Shown here piece after piece: positions 8,494 to 17,773 of a stretch of 64,000 bases of DNA. This DNA is from Cyanobacteria bacterium REEB459 (GTDB lineage: Bacteria; Cyanobacteriota; Cyanobacteriia; Phormidesmidales; Phormidesmidaceae), in NCBI GenBank assembly GCA_018970085.1, contig JAGWXD010000001.1, forward strand, positions 62,001-126,000. Direction: 5' to 3'. How positions within the stretch are numbered: the first letter of the stretch is position 1; each line of letters begins with the position of its first letter. The notes under the pieces are model-generated. The model had not been told where the DNA came from. It ran no database searches and saw only the letters and a list, made by a program, of their open reading frames with translations. A program made the position numbers and the translations under genes.

Positions 8494-9644
8494 GGCGATA
8501 ATTCCGAGTTGACCGTAGAAGACGATGATAGCGGGTAAGGGGACGGCCGCAATGGCGAATCGAGAGGAGACACCATGGCCGCCATCAGCCCATCAGGGGT
8601 AACCCTAAAGGGCAAATGATAAATGTCTGAGCCTGGGCGACAGGCAAACTCGGCGGCCTGCCGTAGATCGGCCAAACTCAGATCGGCCAGCCCCAGATCG
8701 GCCAGACTGGTGGGCAAACCAACGGTTTGGTAAAAAGCCACCAGTTGCTGGCGAGCGGTGGCCGCCAGAGCCGCCTGGCCCGCCATTTCCTCCAGACGCA
8801 ATTGCACCAGAATACCGTAGGCCACCTTTTCTCCGTGCAGGGCGGCGCGGCTAGCGGGTAACTGGGTCAAACCGTTATGGACAGCGTGGGCAGCTACAGT
8901 CCGGCACTGAGCTCCCCCAATGCCCCCCACCACTCCCGCCAGGAGAACAGTTGCATCTACGATCTGCCGCCAATCCTCCCCGCCCCAGTGCTCCAGAGCC
9001 GCTGCCGTTTTTTGCCATAAAATATCTCGCAATACCCTGGCCTGCTGTACCGCCGCCACCACCAGGGTGCAATCGCAGCGACCACTGCTAACCACAGCCT
9101 CGTACCATTTGGCCAGGCCATCGCCAATCCCAGCCACCAGGGTGCGGCGACCAGCCCTGCCAATCACATCGTAGTCAAGAATAAGCCGGTCCGGGCACCG
9201 GGGTAAGACCACATCGTAGCAAAATGCCCCGGCCTCTGAATAAACATTAGATAGGGCTGTCCAGGCAGCACAGGTCGCAGCGGAGGTGGGAATAGTCACC
9301 ACCGGACAACCAAGATAGTGGGCCAGCAATTTAGCGGTATCCAGAGCCCTGCCCCCCCCTACTCCCACAATCACCTGACTACGGTGAGCCTGGGCCAGAC
9401 TGCGCAAATGGGTCAGAACAGCCTCGGTACAGCCGCTTACCACCGGTGCCACCGCTAGCTCTAACCCCTGGTGAGTCAGGCTGGTCAACAGAGGGGTAAC
9501 CTGCTCTAAGGCCCGCTTACCGCCCACTACCAGAGGGCGGCGACCCAGGCCAGCAATGGTCTCGGCCTGATCCGCCAGAATGCGATCGCCCCGTACCACC
9601 TGCACAGGGGCAACGGTCAAGATCGCTAAGGGTTGATTATCCAT
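8490..9644 (-). CDS. Iron-containing alcohol dehydrogenase, glycerol dehydrogenase-like
   Basis: This 384-residue enzyme belongs to the GldA/glycerol-1-phosphate dehydrogenase branch of the metal-dependent alcohol dehydrogenases. GVGGGRALDTAK is the nucleotide-binding glycine motif. Metal ligands are visible as Asp in GIGDGLAKWYE and His in AAHAVHNGL and ALHGEKVAYG. TIPTSAATCAAWTALSNVY is the usual substrate-side block. The substrate in cyanobacteria is unknown. The ATG at 9644 is preferred over an upstream in-frame GTG-type start. It is directly coupled to the downstream aminotransferase gene, suggesting the two act together or at least are made together. Confidence 0.88.
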   Translation of the reverse strand: MDNQPLAILTVAPVQVVRGDRILADQAETIAGLGRRPLVVGGKRALEQVTPLLTSLTHQGLELAVAPVVSGCTEAVLTHLRSLAQAHRSQVIVGVGGGRALDTAKLLAHYLGCPVVTIPTSAATCAAWTALSNVYSEAGAFCYDVVLPRCPDRLILDYDVIGRAGRRTLVAGIGDGLAKWYEAVVSSGRCDCTLVVAAVQQARVLRDILWQKTAAALEHWGGEDWRQIVDATVLLAGVVGGIGGAQCRTVAAHAVHNGLTQLPASRAALHGEKVAYGILVQLRLEEMAGQAALAATARQQLVAFYQTVGLPTSLADLGLADLSLADLRQAAEFACRPGSDIYHLPFRVTPDGLMAAMVSPLDSPLRPSPYPLSSSSTVNSELSP

Positions 9645-9774
9645 AGGTACGCCTGTCATACATCAAGGGTGAATCGGGGCCTAAGCGGCATAAGAGCCCA
9701 TCCTGGTAAGCGGCTTGACAGCCAGGACCCCGGCCAGGGCAAGGATTGGACTCAGGATGCGGACCAAGGTTCCC

Positions 9775-10302
9775 TCACTCCTGGGATTCCTTAGCCAGCT
9801 CTAGATCTGGAGTTAGCTGCAAAACATAGTTATCGCCAAACTCCTGGGCCCCAGATGCCTTAGGGCCCGGTTGAATCTGCCCCAGGTAGACCAACCGGGA
9901 CACCCCCCCAGCCCCATGGACAATCGTGCGGGCCCGGATGGTGGCTGGCTGCCCAGGTACTCCCAACCGGTAAGGTTTAAGCAGGTTACTGGCGGCTTGC
10001 CGCAGGGTCGCCTCTAGAGCCTGCCTGGATAAATCCCCAGGGATGCTAATGACGATCTGATTAGCTCCAGAGTCATAAACCGTAGTGTAGGGCACAGCAC
10101 CAGGAACCGTCGTGCGGGTAAAAGGTTGAAGACTCAGGCCAAACAACCCGACGGTCAGCACCACAGCCAAGCCCGTTGCCCCCACCAGGCGAAACCTGAT
10201 TCCCCACCCTAAGCAAAATCCCAGCACCGTCAGTGCAGCTGAAGCCAGCGTTGCAATGGCCAGCCACCAGGAGGCCACTAAAAAATCTGCGGGGGTTGGC
10301 AT
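9775..10302 (-). CDS. ycf51: Ycf51 family protein (DUF2518)
   Basis: Ycf51 is a conserved membrane protein of cyanobacteria and some plastid genomes with unknown role. The 175-residue product starts MPTPADFLVASWW and has two membrane helices (about residues 12-34 and 37-60, the latter in FRLVGATGLAVVLTVGLFGLSL). A soluble C-terminal domain follows with VISIPGDLSRQALEATLRQAA. The start at 10302 reproduces the family N-terminus; the open frame extends upstream to 10473, but that part is not conserved-looking. It is divergent from the lipoprotein gene on the plus strand. Confidence 0.87.
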   Translation of the reverse strand: MPTPADFLVASWWLAIATLASAALTVLGFCLGWGIRFRLVGATGLAVVLTVGLFGLSLQPFTRTTVPGAVPYTTVYDSGANQIVISIPGDLSRQALEATLRQAASNLLKPYRLGVPGQPATIRARTIVHGAGGVSRLVYLGQIQPGPKASGAQEFGDNYVLQLTPDLELAKESQE

Positions 10303-10562
10303 AATCGCATCGCGCCATCGAGTCAACCCCTTGATCCTATCAGGAGTCTTTACTTCCGTGGCAATCCGGCTCGGGTAGCTAGCCACTCGGCGGCCCTCAA
10401 AAACTCCCCCACCACGGGTAAATTTATTTAACCAGAGGGACATCCTAATCCTCAGAAATGGGGTAATTGCCACCTTGGTATGGCTATGGTATGGCTAGAA
10501 CTTGTAAAGCCACCCAAGACAAGGTACAACTTGAAGCCGTAGCAGTAAGCGTAACAATCACT

Positions 10563-11180
10563 ATGGCAATAGGTTTGGTTAAAATCTTTGGCAACGCCCC
10601 CCTGGTCTCTCGCACCTGGGGAGCCCTACTGGCCTGTGGAATGGTCATTAGCTTAACCAGTTGTGGGGCCTCTAAGGTGGTTCAGTGCAATAACCTGGCC
10701 ACCGTAGTCAACCAAACCCAGGGCTTTATGAAAGACTTCGAGAAAGAAATTCAAGCTTTTAGTCAAAATGCTGGCCAGGTTAAAAATCTCAGTGACATCA
10801 AGGCTGCAGCCAGCCAATATACAGCAGCGGTGGATAAGGTAGTGATAAACCTAGATAAGTTGGCAACAGACCTGGAAGCAACCTCTCTTCAAGATCAGCA
10901 ACTTAAAGAATTTCGCGTCAGCTATATCGAGGTGGTCAAGGGCTTTAAAGCCTCACTCCAGGAAGCTCGCCAGGCGATGGACCTGGTGGTGAGTGTGCAA
11001 TCGGAAGCGGAGCTACCAGCCAAAATAGAAGAATCTCAACAACAAACGGTGAAGGCAGTAAAATCCATTGAGAGCTTATCCCAGCAAGAAGCTAAACTAA
11101 TTAGCGAGGTCAACACCTATTGCGGCGCACCCCAGACCGGCGGCGCTCAGCCCAATCCTCCTGCCGCCGCCCCCCAGTAG
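10563..11180 (+). CDS. Hypothetical lipoprotein with coiled-coil-like body
   Basis: The 205-residue product begins with a signal sequence ending in the lipobox ISLTSCGAS, so it is probably lipid-anchored. The mature part is helical and rich in Lys, Gln, Glu and Ala (for example EFRVSYIEVVKGFKASLQEARQ), and is likely to form coiled coils. Two Cys remain, in VQCNN and TYCGAP. The tail is Gly/Pro/Ala rich. Similar small lipoproteins occur in cyanobacteria without known function. The frame is open from 10467, but the ATG at 10563 places the lipobox at the expected distance. Confidence 0.75.
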   Translation: MAIGLVKIFGNAPLVSRTWGALLACGMVISLTSCGASKVVQCNNLATVVNQTQGFMKDFEKEIQAFSQNAGQVKNLSDIKAAASQYTAAVDKVVINLDKLATDLEATSLQDQQLKEFRVSYIEVVKGFKASLQEARQAMDLVVSVQSEAELPAKIEESQQQTVKAVKSIESLSQQEAKLISEVNTYCGAPQTGGAQPNPPAAAPQ

Positions 11181-11499
11181 GCAGATCCACCCTGGTCCAT
11201 CGGAGCAAACCGATGCCAGTCGATCTACATGTAAATTTTTGTAAATTTTAGCCATTTTTTCCCGGACGCGTTATCCTAAAGTCTGGACTAGGGTAGTGAT
11301 GTTGCTCTCCCTGGTGCTGGAGTTGCTGAGATCTAATGACCGTATGACCTTTTGGTCCCCGTTTTGTCCTCGCTAAATCTTGAGACTTTATTAATTTCAA
11401 AGTCTTGTCTTTACATTTAGGGCATTATTGTCCCCGAAAGTAAGAAAAAGTAAGCCCGAGGAGCATGGGTAGTTCTCATTGCAGGGTAGTCGTAGCACC
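11181..11499. other. Upstream region of hetR
   Basis: These 319 bases lead into hetR. They contain direct AT-rich repeats (TGTAAATTT at about 11229 and 11239), the short inverted repeat GACC-TTTT-GGTC near 11345-11356, and the inverted repeat at 11383-11405. A 12-codon frame (ATG at 11465) ends in a TGA overlapping the GTG start of hetR. No larger gene is seen. Confidence 0.5.
11383..11405. promoter_or_regulatory. Inverted repeat upstream of hetR
   Basis: AGACTTT and AAAGTCT form perfect 7-bp arms separated by 9 AT-rich bases, about 95-117 bp upstream of the hetR start. This is the spacing and symmetry expected for a dimeric DNA-binding protein. HetR itself is a dimer that binds inverted repeats, so autoregulation is one possibility. 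The arms do not resemble the GGGG-rich site known upstream of Anabaena hetP. Confidence 0.4.
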
Positions 11500-12429
11500 G
11501 TGAGTAAACAGTCCGAGGTTGCATCTCAATTAAATCAAGAACTTTCTAAGGTTCTGGAGCGAAGTCCGGCCGACTGGATTTTGGTTTATTTGTCTCTCGC
11601 CATGATGAAAATGGGAGGGCATCGTTATGGCACTTTTCTCGATGCCGCTACTACCGCTGCTAAGCTGGCGATATATAGTACTTTTCTGGAACAGGGTAAA
11701 AATATTCGCAAGACAGGGTTTTTGTACCATGTCGAGCCTAAGCGAGTAAAAGCTATCGTTAAAGAAATTGAGGACGCTGTGGCTGAGGGCCAGAGTCTAA
11801 AGGTCTTTAGCTCTAAAGAGCCCTTCTACGTTATGGCCCTGCCCTTTCTCTGGAATGAGAAGTTTCCTTGTAAGGAAAACGAGTCCCCCGTGAGATTAAC
11901 CGGGCTCACGCCAGGGGAACGTAAAAGCATTGAAGAAGGCCTGCCACCAGGGTCTCCCCGGGCCAGAATTCTCGATCAAGTTGAATTTAGTGAACTGATC
12001 GAAATGGTTCACAATCTCTCCCAGGATGAGTTGCCTGAGGAGCATCGTATGCCCTTTAGCGATGCCCTGATGATGCACATGCGATTTCGCTTGGTCAACT
12101 CTGGTACGGTGATTCAAATTGATTCGCCCCTGGTGGATATTCCCCTTTTTGCCCTGGCTAGCGATTCCTATTCGCCTAAGGGTGAGCGGGAACGAGCCTT
12201 TGCCATGATTGATGACGTAGCCCGGTACTTTAATCTTTTACAGGCTTGGGCGCAGTTCAAAGAAGGCACCATGCGAGGTGTTGAAGTCTTTGACATCGAT
12301 CTAGAGCGCCGTCAGGAAGCCCTAGACGAGTTAGACGTTACCCTCAGGAACTGGGCCGATAAGTACCACACCGATGGGGGCTTTCCCATGGTGTTGCAGT
12401 TTGCTGCAGGCACCCGAGAATACGAATAG
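11500..12429 (+). CDS. hetR: HetR family transcription regulator, divergent
   Basis: HetR is the dimeric DNA-binding master regulator of heterocyst differentiation in Anabaena; relatives occur in non-heterocystous filaments. The 309 residues (Anabaena 299) align end to end. Conserved blocks include GHRYGTFLDAATTAAK, TGFLYHVEPKRVK, EHRMPFSDAL, SGTVIQIDSP and WADKYHTDGG, covering the DNA-binding, flap and hood domains. Identity looks near half. Hand alignment gives Leu for Anabaena C48, Gln for S152 and Val for E254, while S179, R223, E253 and D256 are kept. GTG at 11500 is favoured, though a TTG at 11479 is possible. It could be a paralogue of a more typical HetR elsewhere. Confidence 0.9.
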   Translation: MSKQSEVASQLNQELSKVLERSPADWILVYLSLAMMKMGGHRYGTFLDAATTAAKLAIYSTFLEQGKNIRKTGFLYHVEPKRVKAIVKEIEDAVAEGQSLKVFSSKEPFYVMALPFLWNEKFPCKENESPVRLTGLTPGERKSIEEGLPPGSPRARILDQVEFSELIEMVHNLSQDELPEEHRMPFSDALMMHMRFRLVNSGTVIQIDSPLVDIPLFALASDSYSPKGERERAFAMIDDVARYFNLLQAWAQFKEGTMRGVEVFDIDLERRQEALDELDVTLRNWADKYHTDGGFPMVLQFAAGTREYE

Positions 12430-12441
12430 GCCAGTTTTGGG

Positions 12442-13653
12442 CTATTTTGATCGATTAGGGCGATCACTGGGTTGGGCGATGCCGCTTTTAACCAGGGTTT
12501 TATCGATATTGCGGAGTAGTTGGGTATCGGCTGTAGCCAGGGCGTCTAGAGGGCTAGAGGCAGCTTCCTGAGGCTTGAGAAAGTTGAAGGCCCTGAGTAG
12601 CTGCTGAGGATCGCTCTGGATTGGTGCATCCAGGTGGGCTGGGATCAGGTGTTCAAATTGCCAGGTGGCGATCTGGCTGACCCAGTGCAGTACGGCTTCT
12701 GGGTCCCGATTGAAAATCAACGTCTTTAAAACCGGCGCAACGGTGATCTGTCCCTGGCGGTGGAGAGCCTGGAAAGAGTCTTGCCAGTCTGGCTGCCAGC
12801 GAAAGGGGTAGAGGCCAAAGTAGTTTTTACGGGAGCGATCGCCGGACCGGCGAGACTCCGCCACCATCTGCCCTAGATTCGCTACATCTAAGGTGCTGGG
12901 ACGGAAATAGAAGGCAAACAGGGCGATCCGCTGCCAGCCTTTGCGGCGATGGGCAGGGCTATCAACAATGGCATCCCCGGGTTGGTCTCGGGCATGGAAC
13001 AGCAAGGGATAGGGGTCTAGCTGCAAAATGGCGGGGGGATCGCTAGGAATAGACACAACTGCATCGGTCACCATTAGGGTACGACTGGCCCGATGGAAGC
13101 AGGCTGTTTCCCCAAAGGGCCCCAACCCCAGGGCAATGGGTTTCAGAGTAGCGTAGTCGACCTGGTCAGCAAAGGGGGCCTGGCAGCTGAGGCTAGGTAA
13201 CAGTTGGGTGCGATCGCCGGGTAAGCCTAACCAGGACAGGGGTAAGTTTAGGGGAAAACTCCACTGATGGGGGGTGACGTAGACCAGGGCCTGCTGGAAC
13301 TGACGCGCAAAGGGGCCCACAAAGACCTTGTGTTCAATGCCGGTGACAGTGGATAGAATAATGTAACGAACCGGACCATAGCGGTCTTCTAGCTCCCGCA
13401 TCAGGGCCAGGCACTGGGGGGTGGGGGCCACAGGGGAGTAAACCAGCAGACCCTGGGGATCCAGACGCACCACGGTCATGCGGATAGGCACCACCACGTA
13501 AAAAATTCCCTGGTATTGGTCAAAGGTCCAGACCGTATCTTTGACCACCTCGCGCCGCAGAGTCGGACGCTGGCCATAGGGGTAGAGGGGAACAACGGGC
13601 CAGAAGGGCCAGGCTAGCTGGCGGCGATCGCGATCGGCAACAACATCTGCCAT
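12442..13653 (-). CDS. DUF4336 domain-containing protein
   Basis: DUF4336 proteins are found in cyanobacteria and plants and look like distant metallo-beta-lactamase-fold relatives; no function is established. The 403-residue product begins, after a short leader, with WPFWPVVPLYPYG and VVKDTVWTFDQYQGIFYVVVPIRMTVV, the family signature. RYIILSTVTGIEHKVFVGPFARQF corresponds to the region that binds metal in true lactamases, here with a single His. HLIPAHLDAPI near the C-terminus adds another. The ATG at 13653 was chosen because it gives the typical short N-terminus. It is divergent from the UPF0182 gene and convergent with hetR, 12 bp apart. Confidence 0.87.
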   Translation of the reverse strand: MADVVADRDRRQLAWPFWPVVPLYPYGQRPTLRREVVKDTVWTFDQYQGIFYVVVPIRMTVVRLDPQGLLVYSPVAPTPQCLALMRELEDRYGPVRYIILSTVTGIEHKVFVGPFARQFQQALVYVTPHQWSFPLNLPLSWLGLPGDRTQLLPSLSCQAPFADQVDYATLKPIALGLGPFGETACFHRASRTLMVTDAVVSIPSDPPAILQLDPYPLLFHARDQPGDAIVDSPAHRRKGWQRIALFAFYFRPSTLDVANLGQMVAESRRSGDRSRKNYFGLYPFRWQPDWQDSFQALHRQGQITVAPVLKTLIFNRDPEAVLHWVSQIATWQFEHLIPAHLDAPIQSDPQQLLRAFNFLKPQEAASSPLDALATADTQLLRNIDKTLVKSGIAQPSDRPNRSK

Positions 13654-13789
13654 GCTAAACAAGTCTGGGAGATCTCTACCTATTCTAGGGCCTGGGGGAA
13701 TCGCTAAGGGACGGGCCATGGCGTGGGTCCTCCTATGGTCTCAAGAACGATACAATCGCAGGCAAAAATCCTTTCTGGTGTCACCGCCT

Positions 13790-16700
13790 ATGTCCGCCCC
13801 GCCACCCAAACACCACCCTTTCCGGCCCTGGGGATGGGCAGGCCTGGCCCTGGGAGGACTGGCCCTGCTCGATACCCTGGTCAATCTGGGGGCAGAGGCG
13901 ATGTGGTTTGAAGAAGTCAACTACCTGGCAGTCTTCTGGCTACAATTGCGGACTCAACTGGGGTTGGGGGTAATGCCGCTGGTTTTAACCCTGGGGTTTA
14001 CCTGGGGTAATCTAATGCTGGCCGATCGCCATCCGTCCCTGGCAGTTAGCGCCAAAGCGGCCTACCGATTAGGGCTGAGGCGATTATTGATGCTGACCGG
14101 TATGCTCAGCCTGCTGCTGGGCATCCAACTGCTGTACCAGGGGCAGATCGCTGCCAATTTCTGGCATCAAAGCACCAGTCTCTACGACTCCAGTACGCCC
14201 TTGCCCCTGTGGCCAAAGCTGCGATCCTTTACGCTGCTGGTACAACTGCTACAGACCCAGCCCTGGCTGATAGTGGCCCTGGGCATCAGTACGGTGGCTC
14301 TGCTATTTTACCCCCGCCCATTGAGTCGGCTGGCGGCGCTGCTGATGAGCCTGGGATTTGGCCTGATTTTGGCGCAGCAGTGGCCGATGGTTTTGCTGGC
14401 CCTACAGCCAGTCTCCTTTAACCAGGCCGACCCAATCTTCCATCAAGACTTAAGCTTTTATATTTTTCGCTTACCCCTACTGAGACTACTGGAATTCTGG
14501 CTAATCGGTAGCCTATTTTTTACCCTGGTTAGTGTCTATTTAGTCTATCTGTTACGGGATAACAGCCTCAGCCAGGGAGGGTTTTCTGGCTTTTCCCCAG
14601 CTCAACGCCGCCATCTCTACAGCCTGGCCGCCTTGCTATTTGTGATTACCGGCTGGAGCCATTGGCTGGCTCGCTATGAGGTACTGTACGCCCGGGGAGG
14701 AGTGGTGTACGGGGCTGGCTATACCGATATTCAGTTATTTTTGCCAGTGCATACCCTGCTGGCCCTACTGACACTGCTGCTGGGGTTAGGCTTTCTAAGC
14801 CGGGCTCTGGTGGGGGGGCGCTCCCGCCCCAGGCGGTCTTTGCCACCAGGGTTGAGTGGAGGGTGGGGATGGGGGGCAGAGCTATGGCGCAGCAGCTTTT
14901 TAATCAAGGGTATCTGTGCCTATTTAGGGCTATTTTTTCTGGGCTTGGTGGTGGCCCCGGCCCTGGTGCAGCGGGTGGTGGTCCAACCCAACGAACTCCA
15001 GCGCGAGCGGCCCTATATTGGCTACTCGATTCAACTCACCCGGTCTGCCTTTGATCTCGAAGCGATTGATTCAGAGCCCTTTGACCCCAGTGGTGAGCTG
15101 ACCCTTAAGGACCTGCAGAACAACCATCAGACCCTGGAGAATATTCGCCTTTGGGACCCCCGACCCTTACTGGACAGCAACCGCCAGCTCCAACAAATCC
15201 GGCCCTACTACGAATTTAAAGATGCTGACTTTGATCGTTACGGTATTGTGAATTCCCAGGGGGGGGTGGACCGTCGCCAGGTGATGGTGTCAGCTCGAGA
15301 ACTTAACTACGACCGGGTGCCAACTATGGCTAAAACCTGGGTTAACGAGCATCTGGTTTATACCCATGGCTACGGCTTCACCATGAGCCCGGTTAATACC
15401 GCTGGGGCGGACGGTCTGCCTACCTATTTTGTGCGCGGGATTGATAACCGCCCCAGTAGTGAGGCGGTGCGGCAAAGTATCCCGATTGGCCAGCCCCGGC
15501 TGTACTTTGGGGAACTAACCAGCACCCATGTGATGACCAACACCCAGGTGCTGGAGCTGGATTATCCCAGTGGTAATGAAAATGTCTACACTACCTACCT
15601 GGGCCGGGGGGGCATTAACCTGGGTAGTTTCTGGCGACGGTTGGTGTTTGCCCGCCACTTGCTGGACTGGCGCATGCTATTTACAGAAGACTTTACCCCC
15701 CAGACCCGATTACTGATGCGGCGCAACATTGTTGACCGGGTGCGGACGATCGCTCCTTTTTTGCGGTTTGACAGTAACCCCTACCTGGTGGTGGCCGACC
15801 TGGGGGAGGTTTCCCAGCAGTGGGGCACCGGGCCTCACCAGGGCCGTCGTCTTCCCCCCCAGGCAGGACTAGATAGCTTTCGCGATCGCGACTCCAATCT
15901 GACTCCGGCCAACTTTAGTGGCCAGAGTGGCCAGAATGCTCTCTACTGGGTGATTGACGCCTACACCGTTAGTAGTCGTTATCCCTATTCTGATCCAGGA
16001 GAGCGGGACTTTAACTACATTCGTAACTCCGTCAAGGTGGTGGTAGACGCCTACAACGGAGCCATCGGCTTTTTCGTTGCCGATGCCCAGGATCCGATTA
16101 TCCAAAGCTGGCAGAAGCGGCTGCCTCGAATGTTTTACTCCTTAGAGCATATGCCCCAGCCCCTGCGAGACCATATTCGCTACCCCCAAGATCTATTTAC
16201 CGCCCAGGCTGACGCCTTAATGACGTACCATATGACCGATCCCCAGGTCTTCTATAATCGCGAAGACCAGTGGCGGGCTCCCAAGGAAATCTACGCTAGC
16301 CAGGCCCGACCGGTGGAGCCTTACTACCTCATTATGAAACTCCCTCAGGAAAGCACTGAGGAGTTTGTGCTGCTGCGGTTATTTACCCCGGCCCAGCGCA
16401 ATAATCTAATCGCCTGGTTGGCGGCCCGTTCCGATGGCGATCGCTACGGCTTGCGGTTGCTCTACCATTTTCCCAAACAACAGCTGGTATTTGGACCTGA
16501 ACAGATTGAAGCCCGCATTAATCAGGACCCAGAAATTTCCCAGCGCATTTCCCTCTGGGATACCCATGGCTCTAAGGCCCAACAGGGCAACTTGCTAGCC
16601 ATTCCCATTGGTCGATCGCTGATCTATGTGGAACCCCTCTACCTGGTGGCGGAGCAGAACCAGTTACCCGCCATGACCCGGGTGATTATGGTCTACAAAA

Positions 16701-16858
16701 ATCGGATTACCATGGCTCCCAGCCTATCGGCTGTAATCTCGGCTATTTTTGGTCAAGATTACCAGCCCAACTCTGGCCTGGCGCCCCTGGAAACCCTCTC
16801 CGGTCAGCAGGGGGGAGAGGTACTGCCCGACAGTCTGGCTGCCCCGACCCCTCCCTAG
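13790..16858 (+). CDS. UPF0182 family membrane protein
   Basis: UPF0182 proteins are large inner-membrane proteins common in cyanobacteria and actinobacteria, with unknown function. The 1022-residue product has about seven membrane helices in the first 400 residues (for example LLMLTGMLSLLLGIQLLY and GICAYLGLFFLGLVVAPALV). A large extracytoplasmic domain follows, with the family blocks NEHLVYTHGYGFTMSPVN, YFGELTSTHVMTNTQ and RNIVDRVRTIAPFLRFD. The ATG at 13790 starts MSAPPPKHHPF directly before the first helix. It reads away from DUF4336 and is followed 75 bp later by mazG. Confidence 0.93.
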   Translation: MSAPPPKHHPFRPWGWAGLALGGLALLDTLVNLGAEAMWFEEVNYLAVFWLQLRTQLGLGVMPLVLTLGFTWGNLMLADRHPSLAVSAKAAYRLGLRRLLMLTGMLSLLLGIQLLYQGQIAANFWHQSTSLYDSSTPLPLWPKLRSFTLLVQLLQTQPWLIVALGISTVALLFYPRPLSRLAALLMSLGFGLILAQQWPMVLLALQPVSFNQADPIFHQDLSFYIFRLPLLRLLEFWLIGSLFFTLVSVYLVYLLRDNSLSQGGFSGFSPAQRRHLYSLAALLFVITGWSHWLARYEVLYARGGVVYGAGYTDIQLFLPVHTLLALLTLLLGLGFLSRALVGGRSRPRRSLPPGLSGGWGWGAELWRSSFLIKGICAYLGLFFLGLVVAPALVQRVVVQPNELQRERPYIGYSIQLTRSAFDLEAIDSEPFDPSGELTLKDLQNNHQTLENIRLWDPRPLLDSNRQLQQIRPYYEFKDADFDRYGIVNSQGGVDRRQVMVSARELNYDRVPTMAKTWVNEHLVYTHGYGFTMSPVNTAGADGLPTYFVRGIDNRPSSEAVRQSIPIGQPRLYFGELTSTHVMTNTQVLELDYPSGNENVYTTYLGRGGINLGSFWRRLVFARHLLDWRMLFTEDFTPQTRLLMRRNIVDRVRTIAPFLRFDSNPYLVVADLGEVSQQWGTGPHQGRRLPPQAGLDSFRDRDSNLTPANFSGQSGQNALYWVIDAYTVSSRYPYSDPGERDFNYIRNSVKVVVDAYNGAIGFFVADAQDPIIQSWQKRLPRMFYSLEHMPQPLRDHIRYPQDLFTAQADALMTYHMTDPQVFYNREDQWRAPKEIYASQARPVEPYYLIMKLPQESTEEFVLLRLFTPAQRNNLIAWLAARSDGDRYGLRLLYHFPKQQLVFGPEQIEARINQDPEISQRISLWDTHGSKAQQGNLLAIPIGRSLIYVEPLYLVAEQNQLPAMTRVIMVYKNRITMAPSLSAVISAIFGQDYQPNSGLAPLETLSGQQGGEVLPDSLAAPTPP

Positions 16859-16933
16859 GATTACGGCCGTAACCCCGGCAAAAATGCTATGGTGAGGGCA
16901 ATTCTCTGGTTAAACTGACTATTCAATCTAACT

Positions 16934-17761
16934 ATGGCTGCTTCCTACCCCCAGCCCTACCTGGCTGCCCTGGAGCGCCTGGTACAGGTGGTAGCTCAAC
17001 TGCGTCACCCGCAGACAGGCTGCCCCTGGGACCGGCAGCAAACCCTGACCAGCTTGATTCCCTACGTCCTGGAGGAAGCCTACGAGGTGGTCGATGCTAT
17101 TCGCAGCGGCGACGCTGAGGCGATCGCCGAGGAACTGGGAGATCTGCTGTTGCAGGTGGTACTCCAGGCTCAGATCGCCAATGATCACCAGCACTTTGAC
17201 CTGGCCACCGTGGCCGATGGAATTACCGAAAAACTAATCCGTCGCCATCCCCATGTCTTTGGTCAAGTCACCGTGGCGGACCCAGAGGAAGTCAACCGCA
17301 ACTGGGAACGCATCAAGGCCGAGGAAAAAGGCCTGACCCCTGAGTCCCAGGGCCTGGCCCCCCAATTGAGCCGGTATAATCGCACCCTCCCCCCCCTGAC
17401 AGCTGCCAGCAAGATTTCTGCCCGGGCAGCTAAGGCGGGCTTTGACTGGCAAGATAGGGCCGGCGTCTGGGCTAAGTTTCAGGAAGAACTAGAGGAATTC
17501 CGCCAGGCCATTGCCCATGAACCCCAAGAGAACCAACAGGCGGAGCTGGGGGATTTGCTCTTCACCCTGGTCAATCTGGCCCGCTGGTACGGTCTAGATG
17601 CCGCTGCTGCCCTGCACGGCACCAACCGCCGCTTTATTCAGCGCTTTGAGCAGGTAGAAGCGGCTCTAGACAAGCCCCTGAGCGACTACAGTGGGGCTGA
17701 ACTAGAAGCCCTTTGGCAGGCGGCCAAGCTGGCCCTGGCCCAGGGCTCAGCGACAGCTTAA
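16934..17761 (+). CDS. mazG: Nucleoside triphosphate pyrophosphohydrolase
   Basis: MazG hydrolyses nucleoside triphosphates to monophosphates and PPi, cleaning non-canonical nucleotides or lowering (p)ppGpp. The 275 residues hold two MazG domains. The first (about 15-115) has GCPWDRQQT and the metal-binding pattern EEAYEVVDAI with EELGDLLLQVVL. The second (about 170-265) repeats it with EELEEFRQAI and AELGDLLFTLVNLARW. This two-domain layout matches E. coli MazG. It is followed 12 bp later by cofG, so they are probably co-transcribed. Confidence 0.95.
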   Translation: MAASYPQPYLAALERLVQVVAQLRHPQTGCPWDRQQTLTSLIPYVLEEAYEVVDAIRSGDAEAIAEELGDLLLQVVLQAQIANDHQHFDLATVADGITEKLIRRHPHVFGQVTVADPEEVNRNWERIKAEEKGLTPESQGLAPQLSRYNRTLPPLTAASKISARAAKAGFDWQDRAGVWAKFQEELEEFRQAIAHEPQENQQAELGDLLFTLVNLARWYGLDAAAALHGTNRRFIQRFEQVEAALDKPLSDYSGAELEALWQAAKLALAQGSATA

Positions 17762-17773
17762 AGCCAGGCTGCC

